From Rickettsia helvetica (GTDB lineage: Bacteria > Pseudomonadota > Alphaproteobacteria > Rickettsiales > Rickettsiaceae), in assembly GCF_963970025.1 (NCBI RefSeq), contig NZ_OZ018776.1, positions 930,001-994,000 of the forward strand: DNA of 64,000 bases, read 5' to 3'. Every line of letters starts with the position of its first letter. Positions within the stretch are counted from its first letter, which is position 1. Of the stretch, positions 25,778 through 34,553 are shown piece after piece. Position numbers and translations under genes: made by a program. The notes under the pieces were generated by a model. The model saw nothing but the letters and a program-made list of their open reading frames with translations. It made no database searches and was not told the origin of the DNA.

Positions 25778-25817
25778 TTACTATATCTTTAAAATCAATT
25801 AACTTGTGAGAGGTAAA

Positions 25818-26616
25818 GTGGCTTCGATTACAGAACTTCATAAAAATGTACAAGAAATTACAAAAGATTTATGAAAACATGAGCCTCAAATACCTGATAC
25901 CACTAAAAAACCGCTAGCTTCTAGAGAAAATTTTGAAGATCTAATACATTCTGATTTAGGAAAATCTACTCAAAATAAACAGCTTTCTTTTGATGAAGAG
26001 TTAAAGAAAAAGGTTCAAAGCAGACAAGTAAAGGATTCTTCCGAGCAGCAAACAAAGGTTACAGAAGAAAAAATAGATAATCATGCAAAACGTTTAGAAG
26101 AATTAAAGCAAACACAGAAAAAATTAGAACAAAGAAAAACAGAGCTTGAAGTAAAAAAAGCCGATTCTAATATTACTAGAGAAGAAAGATGGAAAATTGT
26201 TGCAGAATTGGAATCTATTAATAACCGATTGAAAGCTATAAAAAAGTTTGATAATAAAAATAAACGCTTAACTCCTACAAAAAGAGAACCGACAGCTGCA
26301 GATTTACAGCAACAAGGAAACATTAGTAGCTATAAAACGTATGAAAGAAGAGAAGATAAAACAGCAGCAAGCAGAAGCTGTTAATCAATCTTCAAAAAAT
26401 ACTCCAACTATGTCTAGCGGTACTATACCGATGCCGCCTCCAATGCCTGGAATTGGTATCCCTATTCCCCCACCTATATCAATTCCAAAGACTATAAAAA
26501 AAGAGGCGAAAGATATTGGTAAACAAATGCCTCAAGGAGGGGATAAGCATAAAGAAGAACTAGCAAAAGCTATGAAAGCACGAAGAGAAAAAATAGAGAC
26601 AGGCAGAGGAAGGTAA
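25818..26616 (+). pseudogene. Proline-rich coiled-coil protein, broken
   Basis: A GTG at 25818 after GAGAGG gives VASITELHKNVQEITKDL, then an in-frame TGA at about codon 20. The same frame continues for about 155 codons with a strongly helical segment (KIDNHAKRLEELKQTQKKLE, QRKTELEVKKA). A frameshift near 26340 leads to the C-terminal part: a proline-rich tract (IPMPPPMPGIGIPIPPPISI) and a basic helix (KHKEELAKAMKARREKIETG). The proline-rich plus basic-helix layout recalls rickettsial actin-regulating proteins such as RickA, but no clear WH2 motif is seen, so the function is not assigned. Confidence 0.62.
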
Positions 26617-26670
26617 TTATTATAGTATCATAATGGCTCTTTTTTCAAATTTGATCATAAAATGAGCTAT

Positions 26671-26834
26671 TAGGCTCTATGAAGATTTCTAAAAAGATTT
26701 AATTTTGGTTATTTTTTGCTGCAAATTATAAGATTTTTTTGAGATAGGAGTAGCTATTCCTTCAAAAATCTTATTAATTTTCGTTAAAAAATACCTCAAA
26801 ATAGCAAATCAATTAGAAATCTTCATAGAGCCTA
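26671..26834. repeat. MITE-like 164-bp hairpin element
   Basis: Ends are a perfect 22-bp inverted repeat: TAGGCTCTATGAAGATTTCT (then AA) at 26671-26692 and its complement at 26813-26834. The inside is also self-complementary (ATAAGATTTTTTTGAG against CAAAAATCTTATT, loop near GGAGTAGCTATTCC), so the whole element can fold as one long hairpin. Its right end contains the stop codon of the PIN toxin gene. No ORF and no sequence shared with families A, B, C or RPE1. Confidence 0.82.
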
Positions 26835-27218
26835 GCGAATTAGAACGATTTTACAATTTAATTGCAGTTTAGCCCAAATTTTATCTGCAGTATATATAGG
26901 ATAGCCTGTAATTAATCCTAGACTAATGCAAGCTCTGTTGCCAAGAGATAAACCAAATTGTTCTGTTTCTTTCTTTAAGCGTCTAATTTCTATAGCTTGA
27001 TCAAAATCTAAAGCTACAATTTTATTTATTGAAGCTAAGATCATTTCTTTACTTTGAATAAAAGATATGTTCAATTTTTTATCTAGTTCTGCTACTACCT
27101 CTGCTATATTTACTGTAGACATAATAGATAACGGTAATAATTCTTCGACCTTGTCACTACCGATTTCTGAGTTAAATAATGCAAGTAAAGCAGATGAATC
27201 TAAAATATATTTATTCAT
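26832..27218 (-). CDS. vapC: PIN-domain toxin, VapC-like
   Basis: 128 residues from MNKYILDSSALLALFNSEIG. PIN ribonuclease pattern: first Asp in ILDSSALLALF, central Glu in NIAEVVAEL, and a later Asp in IYTADKIWAKL; the helix with LGNRACISLGL also fits (usually D-x-A, here NRACIS, so one acidic residue of the usual set is replaced). The gene overlaps the antitoxin by 8 bases. The stop codon lies inside the terminal repeat of the adjacent hairpin element, so the last residues may have been altered by its insertion. Confidence 0.82.
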   Translation of the reverse strand: MNKYILDSSALLALFNSEIGSDKVEELLPLSIMSTVNIAEVVAELDKKLNISFIQSKEMILASINKIVALDFDQAIEIRRLKKETEQFGLSLGNRACISLGLITGYPIYTADKIWAKLQLNCKIVLIR

Positions 27219-27480
27219 TATTAAATTCCTTTCTTCTTGATTCAATTAAAGAGTCAACTAATGATATGTTATCTTTATTTCTAGATTTTACTAATGCTTG
27301 AAATTCTTTAATTTTATTTTTTATAGGAATCAATGTTAATTCTTTATCAAGTGTTAGCATTAACTGATCTCCTGAAGAAAGATGTAATTGATCACGAATT
27401 TTTGCAGGAATATTTATTCTGCCATTTTCAGATATAGTAACTTTATATTCTAAGTGTATATTTTTAAAATAGTTAAAAAT
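27211..27480 (-). CDS. vapB: AbrB/MazE-type antitoxin, VapB-like, without a normal start codon
   Basis: The reading KNIHLEYKVTISENGRINIP, AKIRDQLHLSSGDQLMLTLD is a SpoVT-AbrB swapped-hairpin domain, followed by a toxin-binding tail (NISLVDSLIESRRKEFNNE). It overlaps the PIN gene (ATGAATAA), the classic antitoxin-toxin coupling. No ATG, GTG or TTG is in frame upstream of the domain; an ATT at 27480 is the only plausible start and defines the listed boundary. Either a rare start is used or the start was lost, which would matter because the toxin looks intact. Confidence 0.6.
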   Translation of the reverse strand: MFNYFKNIHLEYKVTISENGRINIPAKIRDQLHLSSGDQLMLTLDKELTLIPIKNKIKEFQALVKSRNKDNISLVDSLIESRRKEFNNE

Positions 27481-27587
27481 TAAATATATACCAAATATAA
27501 AATATTATAATTAAAACTACAATAGTAAAATAAATAAAATATTTCTATATTGAACCTAATATTGTTATCATTGGAAGAAAATATTAT

Positions 27588-28799
27588 ATGTCTAATTCAG
27601 CTTTTTTAGTTGCATTTTTTACAACGATTATCCGTTATTATGATTATGCTCTATTCGGTTTATCGGCTAGTATTCTTGCACAAAATTTCTTACCTAATAT
27701 AGAGCAGGATAAACAACTACTCGGTTTTTTTGCCATTCTTAGTACAGCCGTTATAGTACGACCTTTAGGGTCTTTAATTTTTGGATTTATCGGAGATAAA
27801 TACGGACGTACTAAATCTATCAAGATATCAATGTTCATAAGTAGCATTTCTACCGGATTAATTGCTATTACTCCTTCCTTTGAGATGATAGGTATTTTTG
27901 CTACGGTAATACTCACATTATGTCGAATGGTTTTTTTAGCAAGCCTTGCCGGAGAAGTTGACGGAATAAAGGTTTATGTAGCTGAAAAAACAGGAGATAA
28001 TCAAAAAAATTTAAATATAGGAATAGTGTCGTGCTGTAGCCAAATAGGTGCATTACTTGCGGCTATAGCTTATTATTATGCTAGTAATTCTAGTATCGGA
28101 TATTTATGGCGTTTTAATTTCTTTATCGGTGCAATATTTGGTTTATTTGCTATTTTGATGAGAAATTTTTTTAAAGAGAGTAGCGAGTTTTTAAGAACGT
28201 CATCAAAAAGTACCGTGCAACAAATTATAAAAGATAATAAACTATCCTTTATAATAGCATTATTAGTAAACGGTGCTATTGGAGGAGTGTATCACTTTTT
28301 AGTAATTTTCTTGGGAGTTTTTTTAACAAAAATAGCTTTTATAAATCATCCTGAAATAAGGTTTATGAATATAGCTCTTACTACTACCTATGGAATATCA
28401 GCCGTTTTTGCAGGGCTGCTTGCCGATAAAATAAACCCTTTAAGACAGATTACGTGGGCTTTATTTGCTAGCATTATTGTTGCTTTAGGAATGCAAATAA
28501 TGTTATACAAACAAATATTTAATATTCTCTGTCCCGTTATATTAATAGGGCTTGCAGCATTTTATGCAGTACCGCTACAAATTATTGTTCAATCTTTGTT
28601 TAAGACTAATGTTAAAATGAGGCTTTATAGTCTATCACATTCTTTTGGAGGTATTATTCTATCCTCAACTACTCCTTTCTTTAGTATGTTGTTGTGGCAA
28701 AATTTTAAGTCACTATCTCTAACTTTAAGCTTTTTCATATTTTTGCTTATAATATTAATTAGTACAGTGTTGGTTTTACGTAGGATGTCATCCTTGTAA
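27588..28799 (+). CDS. MFS transporter (ProP-like metabolite/proton symporter family)
   Basis: 403 residues with 12 predicted membrane helices. It has the MFS loop 2-3 signature GFIGDKYGRTKSIKIS, preceded by VRPLGSLIFG, and a weaker counterpart in loop 8-9 (GLLADKINPLRQ). Rickettsia have many ProP-like proteins; the substrate here is not known. An intact single gene with a typical AT-rich leader, GGAAGAAAAT just before the ATG. Confidence 0.85.
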   Translation: MSNSAFLVAFFTTIIRYYDYALFGLSASILAQNFLPNIEQDKQLLGFFAILSTAVIVRPLGSLIFGFIGDKYGRTKSIKISMFISSISTGLIAITPSFEMIGIFATVILTLCRMVFLASLAGEVDGIKVYVAEKTGDNQKNLNIGIVSCCSQIGALLAAIAYYYASNSSIGYLWRFNFFIGAIFGLFAILMRNFFKESSEFLRTSSKSTVQQIIKDNKLSFIIALLVNGAIGGVYHFLVIFLGVFLTKIAFINHPEIRFMNIALTTTYGISAVFAGLLADKINPLRQITWALFASIIVALGMQIMLYKQIFNILCPVILIGLAAFYAVPLQIIVQSLFKTNVKMRLYSLSHSFGGIILSSTTPFFSMLLWQNFKSLSLTLSFFIFLLIILISTVLVLRRMSSL

Positions 28800-28836
28800 A
28801 AGGGTTGTGTTGCCTGGATCGAAAAATGTGCTCTAT

Positions 28837-28986
28837 GTCATCCCCGCGAAAGCAGGGATCCAGAAAAATAACCTTAATATTACTATAAAAACTACATATG
28901 TGGTAAAATAAATATATAAAAAACTAGTTTTTTATATATTTTACTGGATTCCCGCGTCGAAACTTGTAGTTTCTTCTCGCAATGAC
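28837..28986. repeat. Chimeric palindromic element: family B left, family B/A right
   Basis: The left arm is family B (GTCATCCCCGCGAAAGCAGG, GATCCAG) and the centre is the long B type, but the right arm starts as B (CTGGATTCCCGCG) and ends as A (TCGAAACTTGTAGTTTCTTC, TCGCAATGAC). Downstream follow CGATCCACGCAACAATGCC and CGCGGGAATGAC, the rest of another B arm. The stretch 28800-29082 has no gene. Confidence 0.8.
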
Positions 28987-29082
28987 GGAAAAATCGATCC
29001 ACGCAACAATGCCACGCGGGAATGACATAACAGGATCCATGTAACAACACCTCGCAAAAGCAAGAATGACATCAATTGCCTT

Positions 29083-32000
29083 TTAGATGTTTCTTCCGTC
29101 TTTACTGCGACCTGTAGGTTTTATGCTAGAACTACTTGAAGATTTGGATCTTTGCTGTGCCTGTGTTCCAATTTGCTTCGCTTCTTTTGCTAAGTTTTCA
29201 AATTTGTCTTTTAAGTTTTTTATATTACCTTTTAGCTTTAAATCGTGAGTTATTTTGTTAATATTCAATTTTTCAGGAGTTGGATTATATATAGGCTCTT
29301 TAGATTGAGTATGTTTAGAATGTTCTATTGCAAATTTTATACGAGGTCTTATTAATTCATTCTCTTTCCCTGTACCTTTCTGTGTTTCTTCCTCCCATTT
29401 ATCCCATTCCTCAGGTGAGGTCCAGTATCTTGTTATTTTACTATCAAAGCCTTTTTCAAATTTGTTTATTAAATTTTTGGTGCTATTCTCTTTAAATTTC
29501 TTTACCTCGATTTTCAAACTCAAAATTTTTCTTAGGAGTTATATAGTCAGATTGAGTATTTTCATGTTGTTTTTCTACAGTCTATTTCTTTTCTTCTGTC
29601 CAGTATTTTTTAATTTTGCTGTCAGAGTCTGCTTCAAATTTTGCTATTCTATCTTTTATACCGGTAACTGCTCCTGTAGATATTGTAGGTTGATCTTGGG
29701 TTGATTGCTTAGTGTGTTTCGGAGTCGTCTTTTTAGATAATTCATAAGTAAAAGATTCTAAACGAGATAAACTCTTTTGAACTTTTTCTATATTGGAATT
29801 TAAATATTCTATTTCAGGTCCTTTATATTCTATTATATTTTTTAATGTGTTATTAATTTCTACAAAAGATTCTTTAATCTCTTTATTAAACTTATCATCA
29901 CTATTACTTATCTTACTGCAATTAGTAGAAATTTTTTGAAGCTTATCTAATATATTATTAATTTTCTCATCTTTTTGAGAAGTCGATACCATACTTGCTA
30001 AAAAGTCACTTCTTCCTAAATTTCTATTAACATTACTTAAATATAGAGGTATGGTAGAGGCTTTAGTATAATCTTGCGGAAATTTATCAATCTCTTCTTT
30101 AAATCTCTTTAAGAACTTTATTGTATCACCGAATATAGGATGAGTATTCCAGGAAAGAGCAGGTGGAGTTGATATTGCTTCCTGCATTGGATGAGTTATT
30201 GCCTCAACTTGTTTTGGGGATGTATCTTTAGATAGCTTTTCATTTTGTAGCTCAGATATATAATCATCTACTGCCTCTTTTAACCTATTTAAAACATTTC
30301 CAGCACCATAAGATTTTTGGAAAGGAGCTGGCATTCCCTCATCATCCCATTCTAAAGAGTTATCGTCAATTATATCTAAACTTGTATCATCTCAGTTTAA
30401 AGTATGTATTCTATGTTCAGTACGCGGATCAGTTAGCTTATAGTAATTTTTATTTAACAAACGAGGATCACGTGAATTTTCACTCTTTTCATATTCCTTA
30501 ATTTCTTCAAATATACCTAGTGTCTTATAAATATTATCTATTTCTTCTTGAGTAAGTCTTTCATTGTTTACTTCTTTTTGTTGGATAGATTTTTGTAGTT
30601 CTTTTGTTGCCGTTAACTTATCTTGTGCTGTATTTGAATTTGATAAAATTTTTGCTTGTGCTAAATGAAGAGCTTCAATTAAATTAGTAGAGCCACTTTT
30701 TCCAAATGTGGTAGATAATTCTTCTTGGCTTGAACCGATTCCTGAATCAATAGAAGAAGATCTAGAAACGGTATTAGATTTAGGATTAATATTTGCCTGT
30801 TGTACATACGATTTGCCAGCAGCTCTTAATATTTTATCAGTGAATTGTTCTAGTTCATTGAATGAGTTTTCTAGTTTGGCAAAAAGTTCTGTTGAGGAAT
30901 GTACTATTGCCGGTGATAACTTAGGTATAGAATCTTCAGGTATAGTTTCTAAAGAAGGAGAATATTTACCTGTTTCTTTTTGTAGTACCGATTCATTTTG
31001 CTTTATTAAATTTGATATATTTTTAAATTTATTTGCTAATTCTTCAGATAATATATCAAGCTTGTTATTGTTATTACTTCCGGCATATAAGACTAGAGTC
31101 TCCTTTATATTTTGCGAGATATTATCTGCATGATCTATTAATAACATCTTATATTGCAAATCTAATTCGCTTGAATTATTAGTATTACGGAAGTAATTTT
31201 TATTTACTGATATACTTTTTTGCTGAGTATATTTTTAGAAGCTTCTATAAGTTCTTTTCCCTCTTTCTCTTCTTTATTTTTTAACTTCTCAAATAAATTT
31301 TGTAAACCATCTGAAAAATCCCCGGCATTATCAAGGTATAAAAATTTACTTCTTATAATCTCTTGTGCTTTTTGATTAGAAGTTTGTTGAACTTTTTATT
31401 TCTCTTGCATTGCTCCTAGAATGATATTTTTATCTAATGAATTAATCACATCATAAAAATTTTTCATTTCATCTAATTTTTCTCTAGGTTCTTTTATTTT
31501 TTGTAATCTTTCTCTTAATTCTTGAAATTTATCCCATTCATATTGTTCAAGAAAAAATTCCTCTATTTTTGTTAGTATTAGGGCTTCCTCCACTACTCAG
31601 GATTTTATTTCTAGCTGCCTGTAATCTAGATGGTTGATGAGAGTTGATATTATTAATCAAATCTAAAATTTCTTTTGATGTCTTATTAAATTCTTCATTA
31701 TTAGTTGGATTTTTGATTGTTTCTTGAACTGCTTCCCTTAACTTTATTATCTCTTTTTTAAGGCTAAGCTCTACTTTTTGTTGACCGTGTGTTATAGCTT
31801 GTTCGTTTTCTTGTGAGGTAAGTACTTTTTTATCTTGCTGTATATTTAAGCTCTTTTTCCCTACTTTCTGAACAACTTCTTCCATCAATTGCAATAGATT
31901 AATATTGCCCTTTACTTCTAGCCCTTGCTCATTAGTGACCGGTAATGAATTACTTAGTCTTAATAATTCTGAAAAATCTGAAGGGGATATTAGGACATCA

Positions 32001-32318
32001 AGTTGAGTCTTTGCTTTTCTACCTTTTTCGTCTTCCTTAAAGCCTTCAACTTTACCAATACTAAATAGGTAGGTTTTTTAAATAAATTTCTTTCTTACCA
32101 CCCTGTATATTTTTATCATTTGCTACTTTGAAGTTAGCTTGTTGTTGAGAAACATACGGTCCCGGTTTTCTAGGGTCTATTTTGTTTATTAGAGCTTCTA
32201 TAAAATTAGTTGTACATGTTATAGCTAGTTTATCTGTTTCTAAAATATTATTTAAATTAGTATTTTTTATTAAATAAAGATTTCTTATTAGCCGGTCTAA
32301 TTCATTCTTATGTTTCAT
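29083..32318 (-). pseudogene. Large helical protein gene (about 1,070 codons), shattered
   Basis: At least six open pieces on the minus strand join into one gene starting MKHKNELDRLIRNLYLIKNT at 32318. Breaks: a frameshift near 32070, a frameshift near 31570, TAA at 31396, a frameshift near 31210, an in-frame TGA at 30392, TAG near 29582 and a frameshift near 29520. The sequence is rich in Lys, Glu, Asn and Ser, mostly coiled coil. Two related blocks occur near the C-terminus (GIKDRIAKFEADSDSKIKKY and NLINKFEKGFDSKITRYW). A serine-rich stretch contains RSSSIDSGIGSSQEEL. No known domain; possibly a former secreted effector, but that is inference. Confidence 0.75.
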
Positions 32319-32456
32319 AATTTTCCTCTATTAATAAAAATAAACCAAACTGTAATACCATTTATGTTAAATTAACAATACTAATAATCAGTATTAATTC
32401 AATATTTTAAATTTTATTGCATTTGTGCTTCAATAATATAATTTTATCATTATCAT

Positions 32457-33401
32457 TTATTTCACCGTCTCAATGAGTTTTTTAACTCCCTCGACTGATT
32501 TATCAAATAGTGCTTTTTCCTCTGCGGTTAACTGTAGTTCTATTACTTTTAGGACACCTTCTTTACCGATAATAATAGGCACTCCGACATATAAATCATG
32601 TACACCGTACTCGCCTTGTAAATAAGCGGCACAAGTTAGAATTTGACGTTTATCTTTTAAATATGATTCAAGCATTTCTATTGCTGAGGCTGCGGGGGCA
32701 TAATAAGCAGAGCCTGTTTTAAGTAATGCAACAATCTCACCGCCGCCGTTTCTAGTACGATCGATTATTTTCTCAATACGCTCATTACTTGATAAGCCCA
32801 TTTTTATCAGGTCGGGTATCGGCACGCCTGATATTGTAGAATATCTTGCAAGAGGTACCATAGCATCACCGTGACCGCCGAGAACCGTGCTATTAACATT
32901 GCTAACCGATACTTTAAACTCTTCAGCAAGAAAAAGATTAAATCTTGATGAGTCAAGTACCCCCGCCATACCGATTACTTTATTATGAGGTAACCCACTT
33001 TCTTTAAGCATGACATATACCATAACATCAAGCGGATTGGTAATTACTATTACAAAAGCATTCGGAGCATATTTTTTTATATTTTGTGCTATGTCTTTCA
33101 TAATATTGGTATTAACGCTAATGAGATCGTCTCTACTCATTCCTGGTTTTCTTGGTAAACCGGCAGTAATAATTATTGCATCAGACCCTTCAATATCTTT
33201 ATAGTCATTACTTCCTTTTATTTTTATATCAGAGCCTAATATCGTCCCTGCTTGCATAAGATCGAGTGCTTTTCCTTGCGGCACTCCTTCAGCCACGTCA
33301 AATAACATGATATCCCCGATTTCTCTAAGGCTAATTAAGTGAGCAAGCGTACCACCTATGTTACCGCTACCTATTAATGAGATTTTTGGATTTTTTTTCA
33401 T
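32457..33401 (-). CDS. mdh: Malate dehydrogenase
   Basis: NAD-dependent TCA-cycle enzyme converting malate and oxaloacetate. 314 residues, LDH-like type: NAD-binding ISLIGSGNIGGTLAHLISLR, substrate arginines in LPRKPGMSRDDLI and MVYVMLKESGLPHNKVIGMA region, catalytic His in LGGHGDAMVPLARY. All key residues are present. In Rickettsia prowazekii the order mdh-tlc-pyrG-kdsB is similar, supporting synteny here despite the repeats and ankyrin scraps between mdh and tlc. Confidence 0.96.
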   Translation of the reverse strand: MKKNPKISLIGSGNIGGTLAHLISLREIGDIMLFDVAEGVPQGKALDLMQAGTILGSDIKIKGSNDYKDIEGSDAIIITAGLPRKPGMSRDDLISVNTNIMKDIAQNIKKYAPNAFVIVITNPLDVMVYVMLKESGLPHNKVIGMAGVLDSSRFNLFLAEEFKVSVSNVNSTVLGGHGDAMVPLARYSTISGVPIPDLIKMGLSSNERIEKIIDRTRNGGGEIVALLKTGSAYYAPAASAIEMLESYLKDKRQILTCAAYLQGEYGVHDLYVGVPIIIGKEGVLKVIELQLTAEEKALFDKSVEGVKKLIETVK

Positions 33402-33610
33402 TACTCCCTCTACAAATATTAAATATGCCTATCACTATATTACAAATACATTCAAGAAAAAAGAATTTTTAAATTATATTGTTAAGTGATTAATTTTTAT
33501 AAATTAATCACTCACATTGACTTTATTAAAATAGATTAATATAATGCCGAGTCAACAAAATACCATGAAATATGGAATTTTAATAAAATAACTAAAAAAA
33601 GAAAATAATT

Positions 33611-33784
33611 ATGCCTAAAATTTCTAAAGGTATTGATCCTAATATACGAGATGAGAATGGTGATACTGTTTTAGAGGTTACAGGTAATTTTGAAATTGCC
33701 AAAATGTTACTTGAGCATAGTGCTACGGTATACAGTAAGCAGCAGATGGGTAAAATATTATATCACTGTGGTCATAATCCTTAA
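33611..33784 (+). CDS. Short ankyrin-repeat fragment
   Basis: 57 residues: MPKISKGIDPNIRDENGDTV, LEVTGNFEIAKMLLEHSATV, YSKQQMGKILYHCGHNP. One ankyrin repeat (DENGDTVLEVTGNFEIAKML) and no more. Its stop overlaps the start of the next reading frame (TAATG). It is probably a remnant of a longer ankyrin gene rather than a working protein. Confidence 0.5.
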   Translation: MPKISKGIDPNIRDENGDTVLEVTGNFEIAKMLLEHSATVYSKQQMGKILYHCGHNP

Positions 33785-34134
33785 TGCATAATAATACTGA
33801 TTATACAAAAGATAATTTAATAAAACAATGTAAAGACGGTCAAAAGTTAAAGCAGTTAATAAAACAAGCTAGAGAAGTAAAGGAGTTAATATATCAAACT
33901 GAAGAAGTGAAGGATGGTAATCAAATTGTTTCAAAAATAATATTAGATTATATTAAAAATCAAGAGAATGATGATTTAAAAGCTAAACTTATTAATGTTT
34001 GTCAAGAGCAAGAGTGAATTAAAGATTATTTAGAATTAGCTCAAGAAAACGAGGTGAGTAATTATTTGGATGAGGCATTTGATTTGCTTGATCAAGGATT
34101 AATAGGAGAGGATGTTCAAAATACAGTAGTTTGA
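33784..34134 (+). pseudogene. Hypothetical helical protein with an in-frame TGA
   Basis: 77 codons (MHNNTDYTKDNLIKQCKDGQ to INVCQEQE), then TGA at about 34015-34017, then 38 more codons in the same frame (IKDYLELAQENEVSNYLDEA, FDLLDQGLIGEDVQNTVV) to a TGA at 34134. The composition is the same on both sides of the stop, which suggests a single former gene. No domain recognised. It is linked by TAATG overlap to the ankyrin fragment upstream. Confidence 0.55.
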
Positions 34135-34161
34135 TCAACTATTACGTGGATCGGTTTTCCT

Positions 34162-34279
34162 GTCATTGCGAGGAAATTACATAACAATTGACGAAGTAAG
34201 GAAGAAAAAAATCTGATTTACAGAATTTTTATTATTGTTTTCTGGATTGCCATGCGAACTAAAGTTCGCTCGCAATGAT
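34162..34279. repeat. Family A palindromic element, long centre
   Basis: GTCATTGCGAGG to CTCGCAATGAT with an AT-rich centre around ATCTGATTTACAGAATTTTT and CTGGATTGCC. The region 34135-34553 carries only this element, the family C element at 34344 and several CATGCAACAATG-type linker blocks. No gene is seen. Confidence 0.82.
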
Positions 34280-34343
34280 GATTTGGTATCCACGCGATCA
34301 ATGTCGTAAGCGTTGTTGTATGGGATCGAAAAATGCATTCGGT

Positions 34344-34431
34344 GTCACATCGTGGCTTGACCACGGTATCCAAAAAACAACTTAAAATATAGTATTTTTA
34401 ACTGGATACCGCGATCAAGTCGCGGTATGAC
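34344..34431. repeat. Family C palindromic element
   Basis: GTCACATCGTGGCTTGACCA, CGGTATCCA, an AT-rich centre, then CTGGATACCGCGATCAAGTC, GCGGTATGAC. Flanked by GTTGTTGTATGGGATCG and GATCCATGCAACAATG linker blocks in inverted orientation. Confidence 0.82.
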
Positions 34432-34553
34432 AGGGATGGAATTGATCCATGCAACAATGTCTCGCAGGAATGACAACTAAGCAATGCAACAACGCAGGTA
34501 TAAACCACGAGATGACAACAACAAAATCGAGCCACACAACAATAATAAAACTA

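Noticed and set aside
25818..34134. Several in-frame TGA codons (about 25875, 30392 and 34015) that could suggest TGA read as tryptophan
   Set aside because: Intact housekeeping genes here use TGA as stop (nuoD ends TGA), and the affected genes also have TAA, TAG and frameshifts, so these are ordinary nonsense mutations in decaying genes.
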